Assembly (NCBI GenBank): GCA_903825095.1
Contig: CAIJZF010000164.1
Span: 1-7,684, forward strand
Length of the DNA stretch: 7,684 nt
Source: an uncultured Bacteroidota bacterium
GTDB lineage: Bacteria; Bacteroidota; Bacteroidia; Chitinophagales; Chitinophagaceae
Reading direction: 5' to 3'
The notes beneath the pieces are model-generated. The model did no database searches. It was not told where the DNA came from and worked only from the letters and a program-made list of their open reading frames with translations. This document shows positions 1 to 6,228 of this stretch, piece after piece; position 1 is the stretch's first letter, and each line of letters starts with the position of its first letter. Made by a program: the position numbers and the translations under genes.

Positions 1-344
1 AATCTCTCTGCCATACAACCTAAAACACCCACTAACATTCCTGGTTTTTGTTCTTTGTACTATCTAAACTCGGTTAATCTTTATCGAACAGTAAGTTCTG
101 CCTTCTCTCTAATGGAACAAGTATTAATTAAAATTAAATCCGCCATCTCCAAATTACGTGTACTACCATAACCATTCTTCTCTAAGATAGATGCCACCAC
201 TTCGCTGTCTGCAAAGTTCATGGCACAACCATAGCTTTCTATCAGAAAGAACTTAGTAAAAGGCGCTTTATTTTCAGCAGATACATAGGCTTCCCCTTGT
301 CTTAGCTCGTCGTGTTCCTTGGTCGCCGTTGTGAATAATTCCAT
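1..344 (-). pseudogene. miaB: tRNA-2-methylthio-N6-dimethylallyladenosine synthase MiaB, 5' part, interrupted by two in-frame stop codons; 3' part beyond the window
   Basis: MiaB is a radical SAM enzyme with two [4Fe-4S] clusters that methylthiolates i6A at position 37 of tRNAs reading codons that begin with U. The ATG at 344-342 opens a frame with the family's N-terminal domain: ESYGCAMN (Cys40) and [12 protein letters not shown] (Cys76), two of the three auxiliary-cluster cysteines. After ...ELTVR the frame meets TAA at 83-81 (codon 88). It reads on as RLTEFR, meets TAG at 62-60 (codon 95), then continues without frameshift as YKEQKPGMLVGVLGCMAER to the window edge, supplying the third cysteine (Cys110). 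Family homology is thus unbroken across both stops, which fits two point substitutions in lysine- or glutamine-type codons. Normal termination at 83 would give an 87-residue fragment with no radical SAM domain. It could be a recent pseudogene, a sequence error, or a readthrough case. The family call is very secure; the functional state is not. Confidence 0.88.
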
Positions 345-362
345 TCAAATTGGTTTGAAACG

Positions 363-393
363 CAAATTTAGTTAAAAAAGTAGAATGTGTCAA
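363..393 (-). promoter_or_regulatory. Bacteroidota-type promoter for miaB
   Basis: Read on the minus strand, TAAATTTG (370-363) is a perfect match to the Bacteroidota -7 consensus TAnnTTTG. A TTG (393-391, within GTTGACA) lies 20 nt upstream, which is the expected -33 spacing. The predicted transcription start would leave a leader of roughly a dozen nucleotides before the miaB ATG. Both elements are seen directly; activity is inferred. Confidence 0.55.
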
Positions 394-506
394 CTTGTCA
401 GCTAGAACTTCTAATTATTTGATAATGAAACCCTTACTTAGTATATTGAACATATGTGTTAATAATTTATATATAATTAGAAATCAATGATTTATCAAAG
501 GCTTCC

Positions 507-514
507 TATATTTG
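507..514 (+). promoter_or_regulatory. Possible -7 promoter element for the DUF3078 gene
   Basis: TATATTTG matches TAnnTTTG exactly. It sits 17 bp before the ATG at 532, so transcription would start about ten bases before that codon. I see no good TTTG/TTG at the matching -33 distance, so this is a half-match only. If real, it lies inside the longer reading frame that begins at 487 and so favours the start at 532. Confidence 0.33.
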
Positions 515-531
515 AAAAAATATTGAGTTAC

Positions 532-1515
532 ATGCGAAAAAGTCTGCTTACAGTTTTAGTTTTTATAGGTGTACAGACAGTTATAGGTGTGCAGACATTA
601 ATGGCTCAAAATATAGCAGTGGCCAAACTAAGGTCAGAAACTTCAAGATCTATAAAAAAAGACAACGATACCAGTTATTACAATTGGAAGCAAGGGGGCA
701 TGTATAATTTTAATTTATCACAAAGCTCTTTAAGCAACTGGGCAGCGGGGGGTGATAATTTTAACATGGCTATTAATAGTTACTTTAATTATTATGCCTA
801 TTTCCAAAAGCCTCGTCAAAGCTGGGATAATAATTTAGATCTGAATTTAGGCTTTGTACAATCTACTAGTTTAGGGGGAAGAAAAAATGATGACAGAATA
901 GATGTCTTAAGTAAATATGGTTACCGTATTGATACAACCGGTATGTGGTACTTGTCAGGTTTATTCAATTTTCGTTCACAGTTATTTGATGGTTATAGCT
1001 TTAGTGGGTCTAATGCCAATTTCACTTCTTCTTTCTTGTCACCTGCCTATATTATTTTATCTGCGGGATTGGACTTTAAACCTAATAATACTTTCTCGGT
1101 TTTCTTTTCTCCTTTAACATCAAGAACTACTTTATTATTAAATACAAGGCTTTCTAATTTGGGTAGTTATGGTGTACCTGTTGGAAAAAAGATAAATAGA
1201 GAGACGGGTTTATTTGTAACGGTGAATTATAATAATACCATTGCACCCAACATTACGTATAAAGGTCGTGCCGATTTTTTCTCTAACTATTATGAAAAGC
1301 CAGAAAATATTAATTTATACATGACCAACATGTTTACTTTTAAAATTAATAAGTATTTCTCGGCAACTTATAGTTTAGATTTAATGTATGATGATAAAAT
1401 TAAAATCTTTGGCCCTTTGAAGAAATCTCCCGGGCTTCAATTAAAAAGTATAATTGGAATTGGTTATCTAAAAAACTTACAAGTAAAAAAGACCATTCTA
1501 AAGCCTAAGATTTAG
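532..1515 (+). CDS. DUF3078 family outer-membrane beta-barrel protein, secreted
   Basis: This is a 327-residue protein of the DUF3078 family, known almost only from Bacteroidota and predicted to form an outer-membrane beta-barrel; its biochemical role is unknown. The family signature is clear: WKQGGMYNFNLSQSSLSNWAAGG, then a WDNNLDLNLGF strand, then DDRIDVLSKYGY, with FLSPAYIILSAGLDFKPN and FSVFFSPL in the middle. The C-terminal half alternates aromatic and polar residues as expected for barrel strands. I chose the ATG at 532 over the one at 487 because MRKSLLTVLVFIG starts a classic signal peptide ending near LMA-QN, whereas the upstream 15 residues (MIYQRLPIFEKILSY) would bury it. The signal peptide contains an 18-bp tandem duplication (IGVQTV / IGVQTL). 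The TAG stop overlaps the convergent purK end by 11 bp. Upstream miaB is divergent and functionally unrelated. Confidence 0.85.
   Translation: MRKSLLTVLVFIGVQTVIGVQTLMAQNIAVAKLRSETSRSIKKDNDTSYYNWKQGGMYNFNLSQSSLSNWAAGGDNFNMAINSYFNYYAYFQKPRQSWDNNLDLNLGFVQSTSLGGRKNDDRIDVLSKYGYRIDTTGMWYLSGLFNFRSQLFDGYSFSGSNANFTSSFLSPAYIILSAGLDFKPNNTFSVFFSPLTSRTTLLLNTRLSNLGSYGVPVGKKINRETGLFVTVNYNNTIAPNITYKGRADFFSNYYEKPENINLYMTNMFTFKINKYFSATYSLDLMYDDKIKIFGPLKKSPGLQLKSIIGIGYLKNLQVKKTILKPKI
563..598 (+). repeat. 18-bp tandem duplication in the signal-peptide coding region
   Basis: Two adjacent 18-bp units, 563-580 and 581-598, match at 16 of 18 positions (A/G at unit position 11 and G/T at position 18). Because 18 is a multiple of three, the frame is kept and six residues of the signal-peptide hydrophobic core are repeated (IGVQTV, IGVQTL). 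Confidence 0.85.
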
Positions 1516-2629
1516 TAATAGCCTTTAGTGTATGTTTTATCTTATTCGCTTTATGCGTTAGATCCTGATAGTCTTTACTGATAATGGTTACATGGCCCAT
1601 TTTTCTACCTGGCTTGGTTTGTTTTTTACCATATATATGTACAAATACATTATCCATTTTCAAGACTTCCTCTAGTCCTTCATAATGAACCTCACCGCTA
1701 TAGCCTTCGCTACCAATAATATTTACAATGGCAGAAGGCAAGATAGCATCGGTATTGCCTAAAGGGTAGTCTAGTAAAATTCTTAGTAGCATATCATACT
1801 GGCTACTATAATTTGCTTCAATAGTATGGTGTCCGCTATTATGCACACGAGGCGCTGTTTCATTTACCCATACATCGTCGTTGCCATCAATAAATAATTC
1901 AATAGCAAATAAACCGGGGCTATTTAAACCTTGTACTACTTTTCTAGCAATGGCCTGAGCCTTCCATAAAACTTTTTCTTCCAACTTAGCTGGGCTTAAT
2001 TGATAATCCAATAAATTATATACGGGATCAAAAATCATTTCAGCAGGAGGGTAAATAATAGTTTCTCCTTTGGCATTCATGCCCACAATAAGTGCAATTT
2101 CTTTTGCAATTTTTATTTTCTGTTCTAATACAGAAGGAACATTAAAGCCCAATTCAATTTCTTTTTCGCTAGCTATTATTTGAACGCCTTTCCCATCATA
2201 ACCACCTTCAGCCATTTTATGCACTGCTGGTAGTAAGGAAATATGGTTTAATAAATCGGATTGTTTTTGCGTAATAACAAAAGAGGCAGTGGGAATTTCA
2301 TTTTCTTTATAAAACTGCTTCTGTAAAATTTTATTTTTAATGGTGCGAATAGCGCTAGGCTTGGGGTATACTTTAACGCCTTCGGCTTCTAGTTTTTCTA
2401 AGGCATCTACATTTACCGCTTCAATTTCTATGGTAATGGCGTCTAAACCTTTTCCGAAATTATAAACGGCATCAAAGTCTTGGATATTACCTAAGGTAAA
2501 ATGATGACATAAATGAGCGGCAGGGCAATGGGCATCATTTTCTAGTACGTAGGTAGTAGCGTCATAGTTAGCGGCAGCTTGCAACAACATTCGTCCTAAT
2601 TGACCCCCACCTAAAATGCCTAATTTCAT
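1505..2629 (-). CDS. purK: 5-(carboxyamino)imidazole ribonucleotide synthase (PurK), ATP-grasp enzyme
   Basis: PurK catalyses the ATP- and bicarbonate-dependent conversion of AIR to N5-CAIR in de novo purine synthesis; PurE then makes CAIR. The 374-residue length is normal for the family. It opens with MKLGILGGGQLGRM, the glycine-rich PurK N-terminal fold. The ATP-grasp domain follows: KNKILQKQFYKENEIPT, then the loop HKMAEGGYDGKGVQI, then VLEQKI.IAKEIALIV, then YPPAE. The metal/ATP site is LFAIELFIDGNDDVWVNE.APRVHNSGHHT. The small C-terminal domain ends in GRKMGHVTI. I start at 2629 rather than at the ATG 45 bp upstream because homology begins exactly there, and because a -7 box lies inside the extra 15 codons (MKTCPRTLSLPKDSK), which look non-coding. 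The usual partner purE is not adjacent in this window. The stop overlaps the convergent DUF3078 gene. Confidence 0.95.
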   Translation of the reverse strand: MKLGILGGGQLGRMLLQAAANYDATTYVLENDAHCPAAHLCHHFTLGNIQDFDAVYNFGKGLDAITIEIEAVNVDALEKLEAEGVKVYPKPSAIRTIKNKILQKQFYKENEIPTASFVITQKQSDLLNHISLLPAVHKMAEGGYDGKGVQIIASEKEIELGFNVPSVLEQKIKIAKEIALIVGMNAKGETIIYPPAEMIFDPVYNLLDYQLSPAKLEEKVLWKAQAIARKVVQGLNSPGLFAIELFIDGNDDVWVNETAPRVHNSGHHTIEANYSSQYDMLLRILLDYPLGNTDAILPSAIVNIIGSEGYSGEVHYEGLEEVLKMDNVFVHIYGKKQTKPGRKMGHVTIISKDYQDLTHKANKIKHTLKAITKS

Positions 2630-2644
2630 TTTACTATCTTTTGG

Positions 2645-2652
2645 CAAAGATA
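2645..2652 (-). promoter_or_regulatory. Possible -7 promoter element for purK
   Basis: Minus-strand TATCTTTG (2652-2645) fits TAnnTTTG and ends 15 bp before the purK ATG at 2629. No clear -33 TTTG lies at 19-21 bp upstream. It supports the shorter purK start, because the longer frame would begin upstream of this element. I see no purine riboswitch-like fold or PurR-type operator in the 110-bp divergent spacer. Confidence 0.38.
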
Positions 2653-2674
2653 AGGTTCTTGGACAAGTTTTCAT

Positions 2675-2705
2675 TTTGCATAGCGCTGAAAAGAGATTAA
2701 TTTTG
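2675..2705 (+). promoter_or_regulatory. Bacteroidota-type promoter for the ABC ATPase / DinB-like operon
   Basis: TTTG at 2675-2678 and TAATTTTG at 2698-2705 are separated by 19 bp. Both elements match the Bacteroidota sigma-A consensus (TTTG-N19-21-TAnnTTTG). The predicted start lies about 25-30 bp before the ATG at 2740. This is the best-formed promoter in the window. Confidence 0.65.
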
Positions 2706-2739
2706 TTTACTTATTCATCTAGTCATTAATTAAGGTACT

Positions 2740-3504
2740 ATGTCAGCACTGCCCATTATTACTGTAAAAGACCTCGTAAAATCCTATGGCGATTTTAAAG
2801 CAGTCAAAGGCATCAGCTTTGAGGTAAAAGAAGGGGAGATATTTGGACTCTTAGGCCCCAACGGTGCAGGAAAGTCAACCACCCTTGAAATTATTGAAAC
2901 TTTAAGGCAAAAAACAAGTGGTACAGTCATGGTGAATGGTTTTGACTTAGACAAGTCTCCAGAGTCTATCAAAAAAATGATAGGCGTTCAATTACAAATC
3001 GCCGGCTTTTATCCTAATTTAAATTTAACTGAGCTTATTCATTTATTTGTGGGTTTATACCAAAATGAAATGGATGCTACAGCGCTTTTACAAAAAGTGA
3101 ATTTAGAAGACAAGGCCAAAGCAAAGTTTAAAGAATTAAGTGGGGGACAGAAGCAAAGGTTTTCTATTGCCACAACTTTAATAAATAAACCTAAAATCAT
3201 ATTCTTAGACGAACCTACTACAGGATTAGACCCTCAAGCAAGAAGAAATTTATGGGACTTAATTAAAGAAATTAGAGACAATGGCACTACAGTAATTATA
3301 ACCACTCATTATATGGATGAGGCAGAAGTGTTATGTGATAGAGTAGCCATTATTGATAGTGGAAAAATAATTGCTATTAATACACCGAATCATTTAATTG
3401 ATGAATTAGTTGAAACCGGATTTGAAAAAGTGAAAGAAGTAAAAAAAGCCAACTTAGAAGATGTATTTATACATTTAACAGGAAAGGCTTTAAGAGAAGA
3501 ATAA
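2740..3504 (+). CDS. ABC transporter ATP-binding protein (ABC-2 / drug-exporter type)
   Basis: This cytoplasmic nucleotide-binding subunit powers export by an ABC-2-type transporter. All motifs are intact in 254 residues: A-loop Tyr16 region (KSYGDFKAV), Walker A GPNGAGKST (39-47), Q-loop near Gln84-Gln86 (IGVQLQ), signature LSGGQKQR (133-140), Walker B IIFLDEP (153-159), D-loop GLDP, and switch histidine H190 in TTHYMDEAE. The C-terminal phrase KANLEDVFIHLTGKALREE is typical of the DrrA/CcmA-like group and usually closes a longer regulatory tail; here the tail is compact. Substrate cannot be read from the ATPase. No permease gene follows: the next gene, 21 bp on and surely co-transcribed, encodes a DinB-fold enzyme. 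The membrane partner must be elsewhere if this is a working exporter. Confidence 0.93.
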   Translation: MSALPIITVKDLVKSYGDFKAVKGISFEVKEGEIFGLLGPNGAGKSTTLEIIETLRQKTSGTVMVNGFDLDKSPESIKKMIGVQLQIAGFYPNLNLTELIHLFVGLYQNEMDATALLQKVNLEDKAKAKFKELSGGQKQRFSIATTLINKPKIIFLDEPTTGLDPQARRNLWDLIKEIRDNGTTVIITTHYMDEAEVLCDRVAIIDSGKIIAINTPNHLIDELVETGFEKVKEVKKANLEDVFIHLTGKALREE

Positions 3505-3525
3505 AAATTAAAAAAAAATAATAAA
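3505..3525 (+). promoter_or_regulatory. A/T-only translation-initiation region before the DinB-like gene
   Basis: The 21-bp gap between the ABC ATPase stop and the next ATG contains only A and T, including a run of nine A (3510-3518). There is no Shine-Dalgarno sequence. This fits the A-rich, SD-independent initiation common in Bacteroidota and supports the ATG at 3526. Confidence 0.5.
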
Positions 3526-4050
3526 ATGGAAGACTTAAAATACCCTATTGGTAAGGTTGAATATTTACCTTTTACAGAAGCGAACAAGAAAGCATGGATT
3601 AATGCTATTAAAATAGCGCCAGCCGATTTAGAAATAGCGGTGCAACATTTAGATAAAGCACAGTTAGATACTCCATACAGAGAAGGCGGTTGGACTATTC
3701 AACAAGTAATGCACCATATGGCCGATAGTCATATGAATGCTTTTATTCGTTTTAAAATGGCCTTGACAGAAGAAGTACCTGCTATTAAAGCTTATGATGA
3801 AAAAGGTTTTGCTAACACGGCCGATTCTTTAAATACTCCTATCAATTATTCTACCACTATACTACATGCCTTACATGCGCGTTGGGTAATGCTATTAGAA
3901 TCTATGACCGATGAACAGTTTCAAAGAAAATTATTTCATCCAGGTAGAAATGCAGAAGTAAGTTTATGGGATATGCTAGCTATTTATTCTTGGCATGGTA
4001 AACACCATTTAGCGCATATTACGAATTTGTGTAAGCAGAAGGGTTGGTAG
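3526..4050 (+). CDS. DinB-superfamily putative metal-dependent hydrolase / bacillithiol S-transferase (YfiT/BstA-like)
   Basis: This 174-residue four-helix-bundle protein of the DinB superfamily is closest in pattern to Bacillus YfiT/BstA, annotated as a metal-dependent hydrolase and later as a bacillithiol transferase that conjugates electrophiles in thiol detoxification. Diagnostic stretches are LKYPIGKVEY at the N-terminus, LDTPYREGGWTIQQVMHHMADSHMNAFIRFK (about 47-77), ALHARWVMLL (about 115-124) and WHGKHHLAHI (156-165). Likely metal ligands are His64, His160 and His164, by analogy with the three-histidine site of the family. Length matches YfiT (about 175-180). It is a soluble cytoplasmic protein. 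Being second in an operon with an exporter-type ATPase hints at a detoxification/export pairing, but that is inference. The stop sits inside a 12-bp tandem repeat that carries further in-frame stops. Confidence 0.85.
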   Translation: MEDLKYPIGKVEYLPFTEANKKAWINAIKIAPADLEIAVQHLDKAQLDTPYREGGWTIQQVMHHMADSHMNAFIRFKMALTEEVPAIKAYDEKGFANTADSLNTPINYSTTILHALHARWVMLLESMTDEQFQRKLFHPGRNAEVSLWDMLAIYSWHGKHHLAHITNLCKQKGW

Positions 4051-4079
4051 TAGCCTTGGTAGTAAGCTTATTAGTAGAC
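4044..4079. repeat. Degenerate 12-bp tandem repeat (three units) spanning the DinB-like gene's stop codon
   Basis: Units are TTGGTAGTAGCC (4044-4055), TTGGTAGTAAGC (4056-4067) and TTATTAGTAGAC (4068-4079). Units 1 and 2 agree at 10 of 12 positions; unit 3 agrees with unit 1 at 9 of 12. The first unit includes the last Trp codon and the TAG stop (4048-4050). In that frame further stops occur at 4051, 4060, 4063, 4072, 4075 and 4081. The array nearly fills the 34-bp gap to the folC stop. Confidence 0.65.
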
Positions 4080-4084
4080 TTAGT

Positions 4085-5416
4085 TTATTTTTTAAACAAG
4101 GCTCTGTCCACTTCGGCTACTAAGTAAACGCTTCCTATAACTAGTATTAAGTCCTTGTCAGTGGCTTTTGCTGAAGCTGATTGTAAAGCAATATTTACAT
4201 CGCTATAAATATCCCCTTTAAGTCCTAATGCATTTGCTTTTTCTGCAAGCTCCTTAGAAGCGAGGGCTCTAGGTAAATGCGATTGCGTGAAATAGTAATT
4301 CGCATTTTTAGGAAGTAATGAAAGTGCTGCATCCACATCTTTATCTTTCACCATTCCTGTCACTATATATAATTGCTCGAATTTGGTAGTAGCTATTTGA
4401 TCAAGTAGGGCCTTGATGCCATGCTCGTTATGGGCTACATCTAATACAATTCTAGGATTAGATTGAATACATTCCCATCTTCCCATGAAGCCAGTAGAGG
4501 ATTTTATTTCAACTAAGGCTTGCTGAATGATTGCACTATTTAATTTCCAACCCATGTCTGCTAATAGTTGACAAGCCACTAAAACACCTTTTAAATTTTT
4601 GGCTTGATACTTTCCTGGAAGGTCGCAGCTAATAGTAAAATTTGCATCCAATAAAGGCTTGCTCAATAAATGAACATGTGGTTGGCTAAAACTAAAGCTG
4701 GCGGTATTCCAATTGTTTTCAAAAGCATTTAGTTCAATAAAATCTTCACTAAAATAAATGGGTGCATTTTCTAAAGCTGCTTTTTCCATGAAAACCGACT
4801 TGGTTGCAGCAATACTTTCACTTATTACTATGGGGGTTTCTTTTTTAATAATGCCTGCTTTTTCTGATGCAATGGCTTCAAGTGTATTTCCTAGTAAGGC
4901 CATATGATCCCATCCAATATTGGTAATAAGGCTTAGTATAGGTTGAATCACATTGGTGCTATCTAGTCTTCCACCAAGTCCTGTTTCAATAATGGCAATA
5001 TCACAATTTTCTGCAGCAAAATAATCAAATGCCATGCCCACCGTGATTTCAAAAAACGAAGGTTCGATTTCTTCAATCAAGGGTTTTACTTTTTCTGTAA
5101 AGGAACTGACAAACTCTTTGTTACACATTTCTCCATTTACTTTTATTCTTTCTCTAAAATCATATAAATGAGGGGAAGTGTATAAGCCTGTTTTATAGCC
5201 TGCTTTTTGAAAAATGGCAGCCAGCATATGACTTGTAGAACCTTTTCCATTGGTGCCTGCTACATGAATGGTCTTAAATTTATTTTCAGGATTGCCTAAG
5301 AAAGAACAAATTAATTGAGTGTTATGTAAATCGTTTTTAATGGCAGCGGCTCCAATACGACTAAACATAGGAAGACGACTATATAAATAGTCAATGGTAT
5401 TTTGATAATCGATCAA
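4085..5416 (-). CDS. folC: Bifunctional dihydrofolate synthase / folylpolyglutamate synthase
   Basis: FolC adds glutamate to dihydropteroate and extends the polyglutamate tail of reduced folates, using ATP through an acyl-phosphate; it is a Mur-ligase-fold cytosolic enzyme. The 443-residue length is normal. Motifs in order: N-terminal LYSRLPMFSRIG (11-22), P-loop GTNGKGST (54-61), YTSPHL (79-84), RERI (88-91), FFEITVGMAF (121-130), ETGLGGRLDSTN (144-155), NIGWDHMALLGNTLEAIASEKAGIIK (166-191), GRWE (312-315), and LDVAHN (325-330) in the C-terminal glutamate-ligase domain. The start is TTG at 5416: no ATG occurs in this frame between it and the upstream gene, and beginning at the next Met (residue 17) would cut into conserved N-terminal sequence. 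Only 14 bp separate it from the TonB-like gene upstream, so it is probably read from the same transcript. Confidence 0.96.
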   Translation of the reverse strand: MIDYQNTIDYLYSRLPMFSRIGAAAIKNDLHNTQLICSFLGNPENKFKTIHVAGTNGKGSTSHMLAAIFQKAGYKTGLYTSPHLYDFRERIKVNGEMCNKEFVSSFTEKVKPLIEEIEPSFFEITVGMAFDYFAAENCDIAIIETGLGGRLDSTNVIQPILSLITNIGWDHMALLGNTLEAIASEKAGIIKKETPIVISESIAATKSVFMEKAALENAPIYFSEDFIELNAFENNWNTASFSFSQPHVHLLSKPLLDANFTISCDLPGKYQAKNLKGVLVACQLLADMGWKLNSAIIQQALVEIKSSTGFMGRWECIQSNPRIVLDVAHNEHGIKALLDQIATTKFEQLYIVTGMVKDKDVDAALSLLPKNANYYFTQSHLPRALASKELAEKANALGLKGDIYSDVNIALQSASAKATDKDLILVIGSVYLVAEVDRALFKK

Positions 5417-5430
5417 AGCAGTGAAATTAA

Positions 5431-6213
5431 TTATTGATTTTCGAACTTGAACTTTACGGTCACATTAGAAACATGATCTGAGCTGTTGAAACTAATTTTA
5501 GTTAAGTATTCCACAATGGCTCTTTTATATTTAGCATCGTTAGAACTAGAACCTTTTACAATTTGTACAAAACGGCCAAGGCCTGCAGGGTTCACTTCAA
5601 TTTCTGCATATATAGTAGCAGGTTCTACATCTCCATTAAATGAATAAGCCTTGGTCACTCTTCTGTCGCCTTTAGTTACAAAAGGGCCGCCTGTTCCTTC
5701 ATAATTTTTTCCATTAATACTTCCATTCGCCACCCCTTGATCGCCTTTACCTCCAGCAATGCCTTGGTCTTTTACATTATTATAACTGTCTTGGTTATTG
5801 CCACCTTTACCATTACCCCCAGCGTATTTTCCCATTAATGCCTTTGGCTTGGGAGCAGGAGGAAGGGGTAGGTTTTTAATATTGGTTTTAGCTTTCGAGG
5901 ATCTGATGGCTTCGTCATTAGGATCGTTGCCACTTGCATTTATCTTAACAGCCTTATTAATAGCCGTTGCTTTTACTTTTTTGCTTGAACCTAGTTCTGG
6001 TGCTGGGGCCTCTTTGCTTAAGGGCGCAATATCTCCTTGGCCTGTTGTGGTATTGCCTAGGTTCACTTCCATATAAGCAGTAGCAGGAGGGATAACGGTG
6101 GCAGCAGGTTGTTGCCAATGCATAATAATAAATAAGCAAGACAAGGCAATACATATAACTAAGGTGTAAGCACCTGCCTTTATATTTTTTTCTTGTTCGA
6201 AGCTTAATTGCAT
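5431..6213 (-). CDS. TonB-like energy transducer (single-pass inner-membrane protein)
   Basis: This 260-residue protein has TonB architecture. A short cytoplasmic N-terminus precedes one membrane helix (about 14-33, YTLVICIALSCLFIIMHW). A periplasmic spacer follows, with a proline patch (LPLPPAPKPKA, 115-125) and a glycine/asparagine-rich linker (about 128-176: GGNGKGGN, QGIAGGKGDQG). It ends in a small alpha/beta C-terminal domain (about 198-258: ATIYAEIEVNPAGLGRFVQIVKGS...YKRAIVEYLTKISF) resembling TonB_C, whose role is to contact TonB-dependent receptors. The conserved membrane His of TonB-type anchors is not clearly placed: the only candidate, His32, lies at the helix end. Bacteroidota often place such a gene between exbD and folC; here folC follows but the upstream gene is an EamA transporter, so exbB/exbD are missing from the immediate locus. 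Start ATG at 6213. Confidence 0.72.
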   Translation of the reverse strand: MQLSFEQEKNIKAGAYTLVICIALSCLFIIMHWQQPAATVIPPATAYMEVNLGNTTTGQGDIAPLSKEAPAPELGSSKKVKATAINKAVKINASGNDPNDEAIRSSKAKTNIKNLPLPPAPKPKALMGKYAGGNGKGGNNQDSYNNVKDQGIAGGKGDQGVANGSINGKNYEGTGGPFVTKGDRRVTKAYSFNGDVEPATIYAEIEVNPAGLGRFVQIVKGSSSNDAKYKRAIVEYLTKISFNSSDHVSNVTVKFKFENQ

Positions 6214-6228
6214 GCTATAAAATTAATG

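Noticed and set aside
81..344. A free-standing 87-residue small protein
   Set aside because: It is plainly the N-terminus of MiaB and the same frame continues with MiaB homology after the stop, so it is not an independent small gene.
345..358. Inverted repeat TCAAA-TTGG-TTTGA just before the miaB ATG
   Set aside because: Only five base pairs, mostly A-T, in an AT-rich spacer; too weak to call an operator or hairpin.
487..531. Upstream ATG at 487 as the start of the DUF3078 protein
   Set aside because: It would place 15 residues including charged ones ahead of a clear signal peptide, and a -7-like box falls inside this stretch.
3390..3587. Minus-strand open frame across the ABC ATPase / DinB-like junction
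   Set aside because: It is antisense to two well-supported genes and its composition reflects the A/T-only gap; no family features.
4060..4073. Palindrome around AAGCTT as a transcription terminator between the DinB-like gene and folC
   Set aside because: It has no loop, includes a mismatched or wobble pair and lacks a T-tract; it is better explained as part of the 12-bp repeat.
5798..6076. Plus-strand open frame of 92 codons
   Set aside because: It is the antisense of the proline- and glycine-rich part of the TonB-like gene; its composition mirrors that biased stretch and it has no recognisable family.
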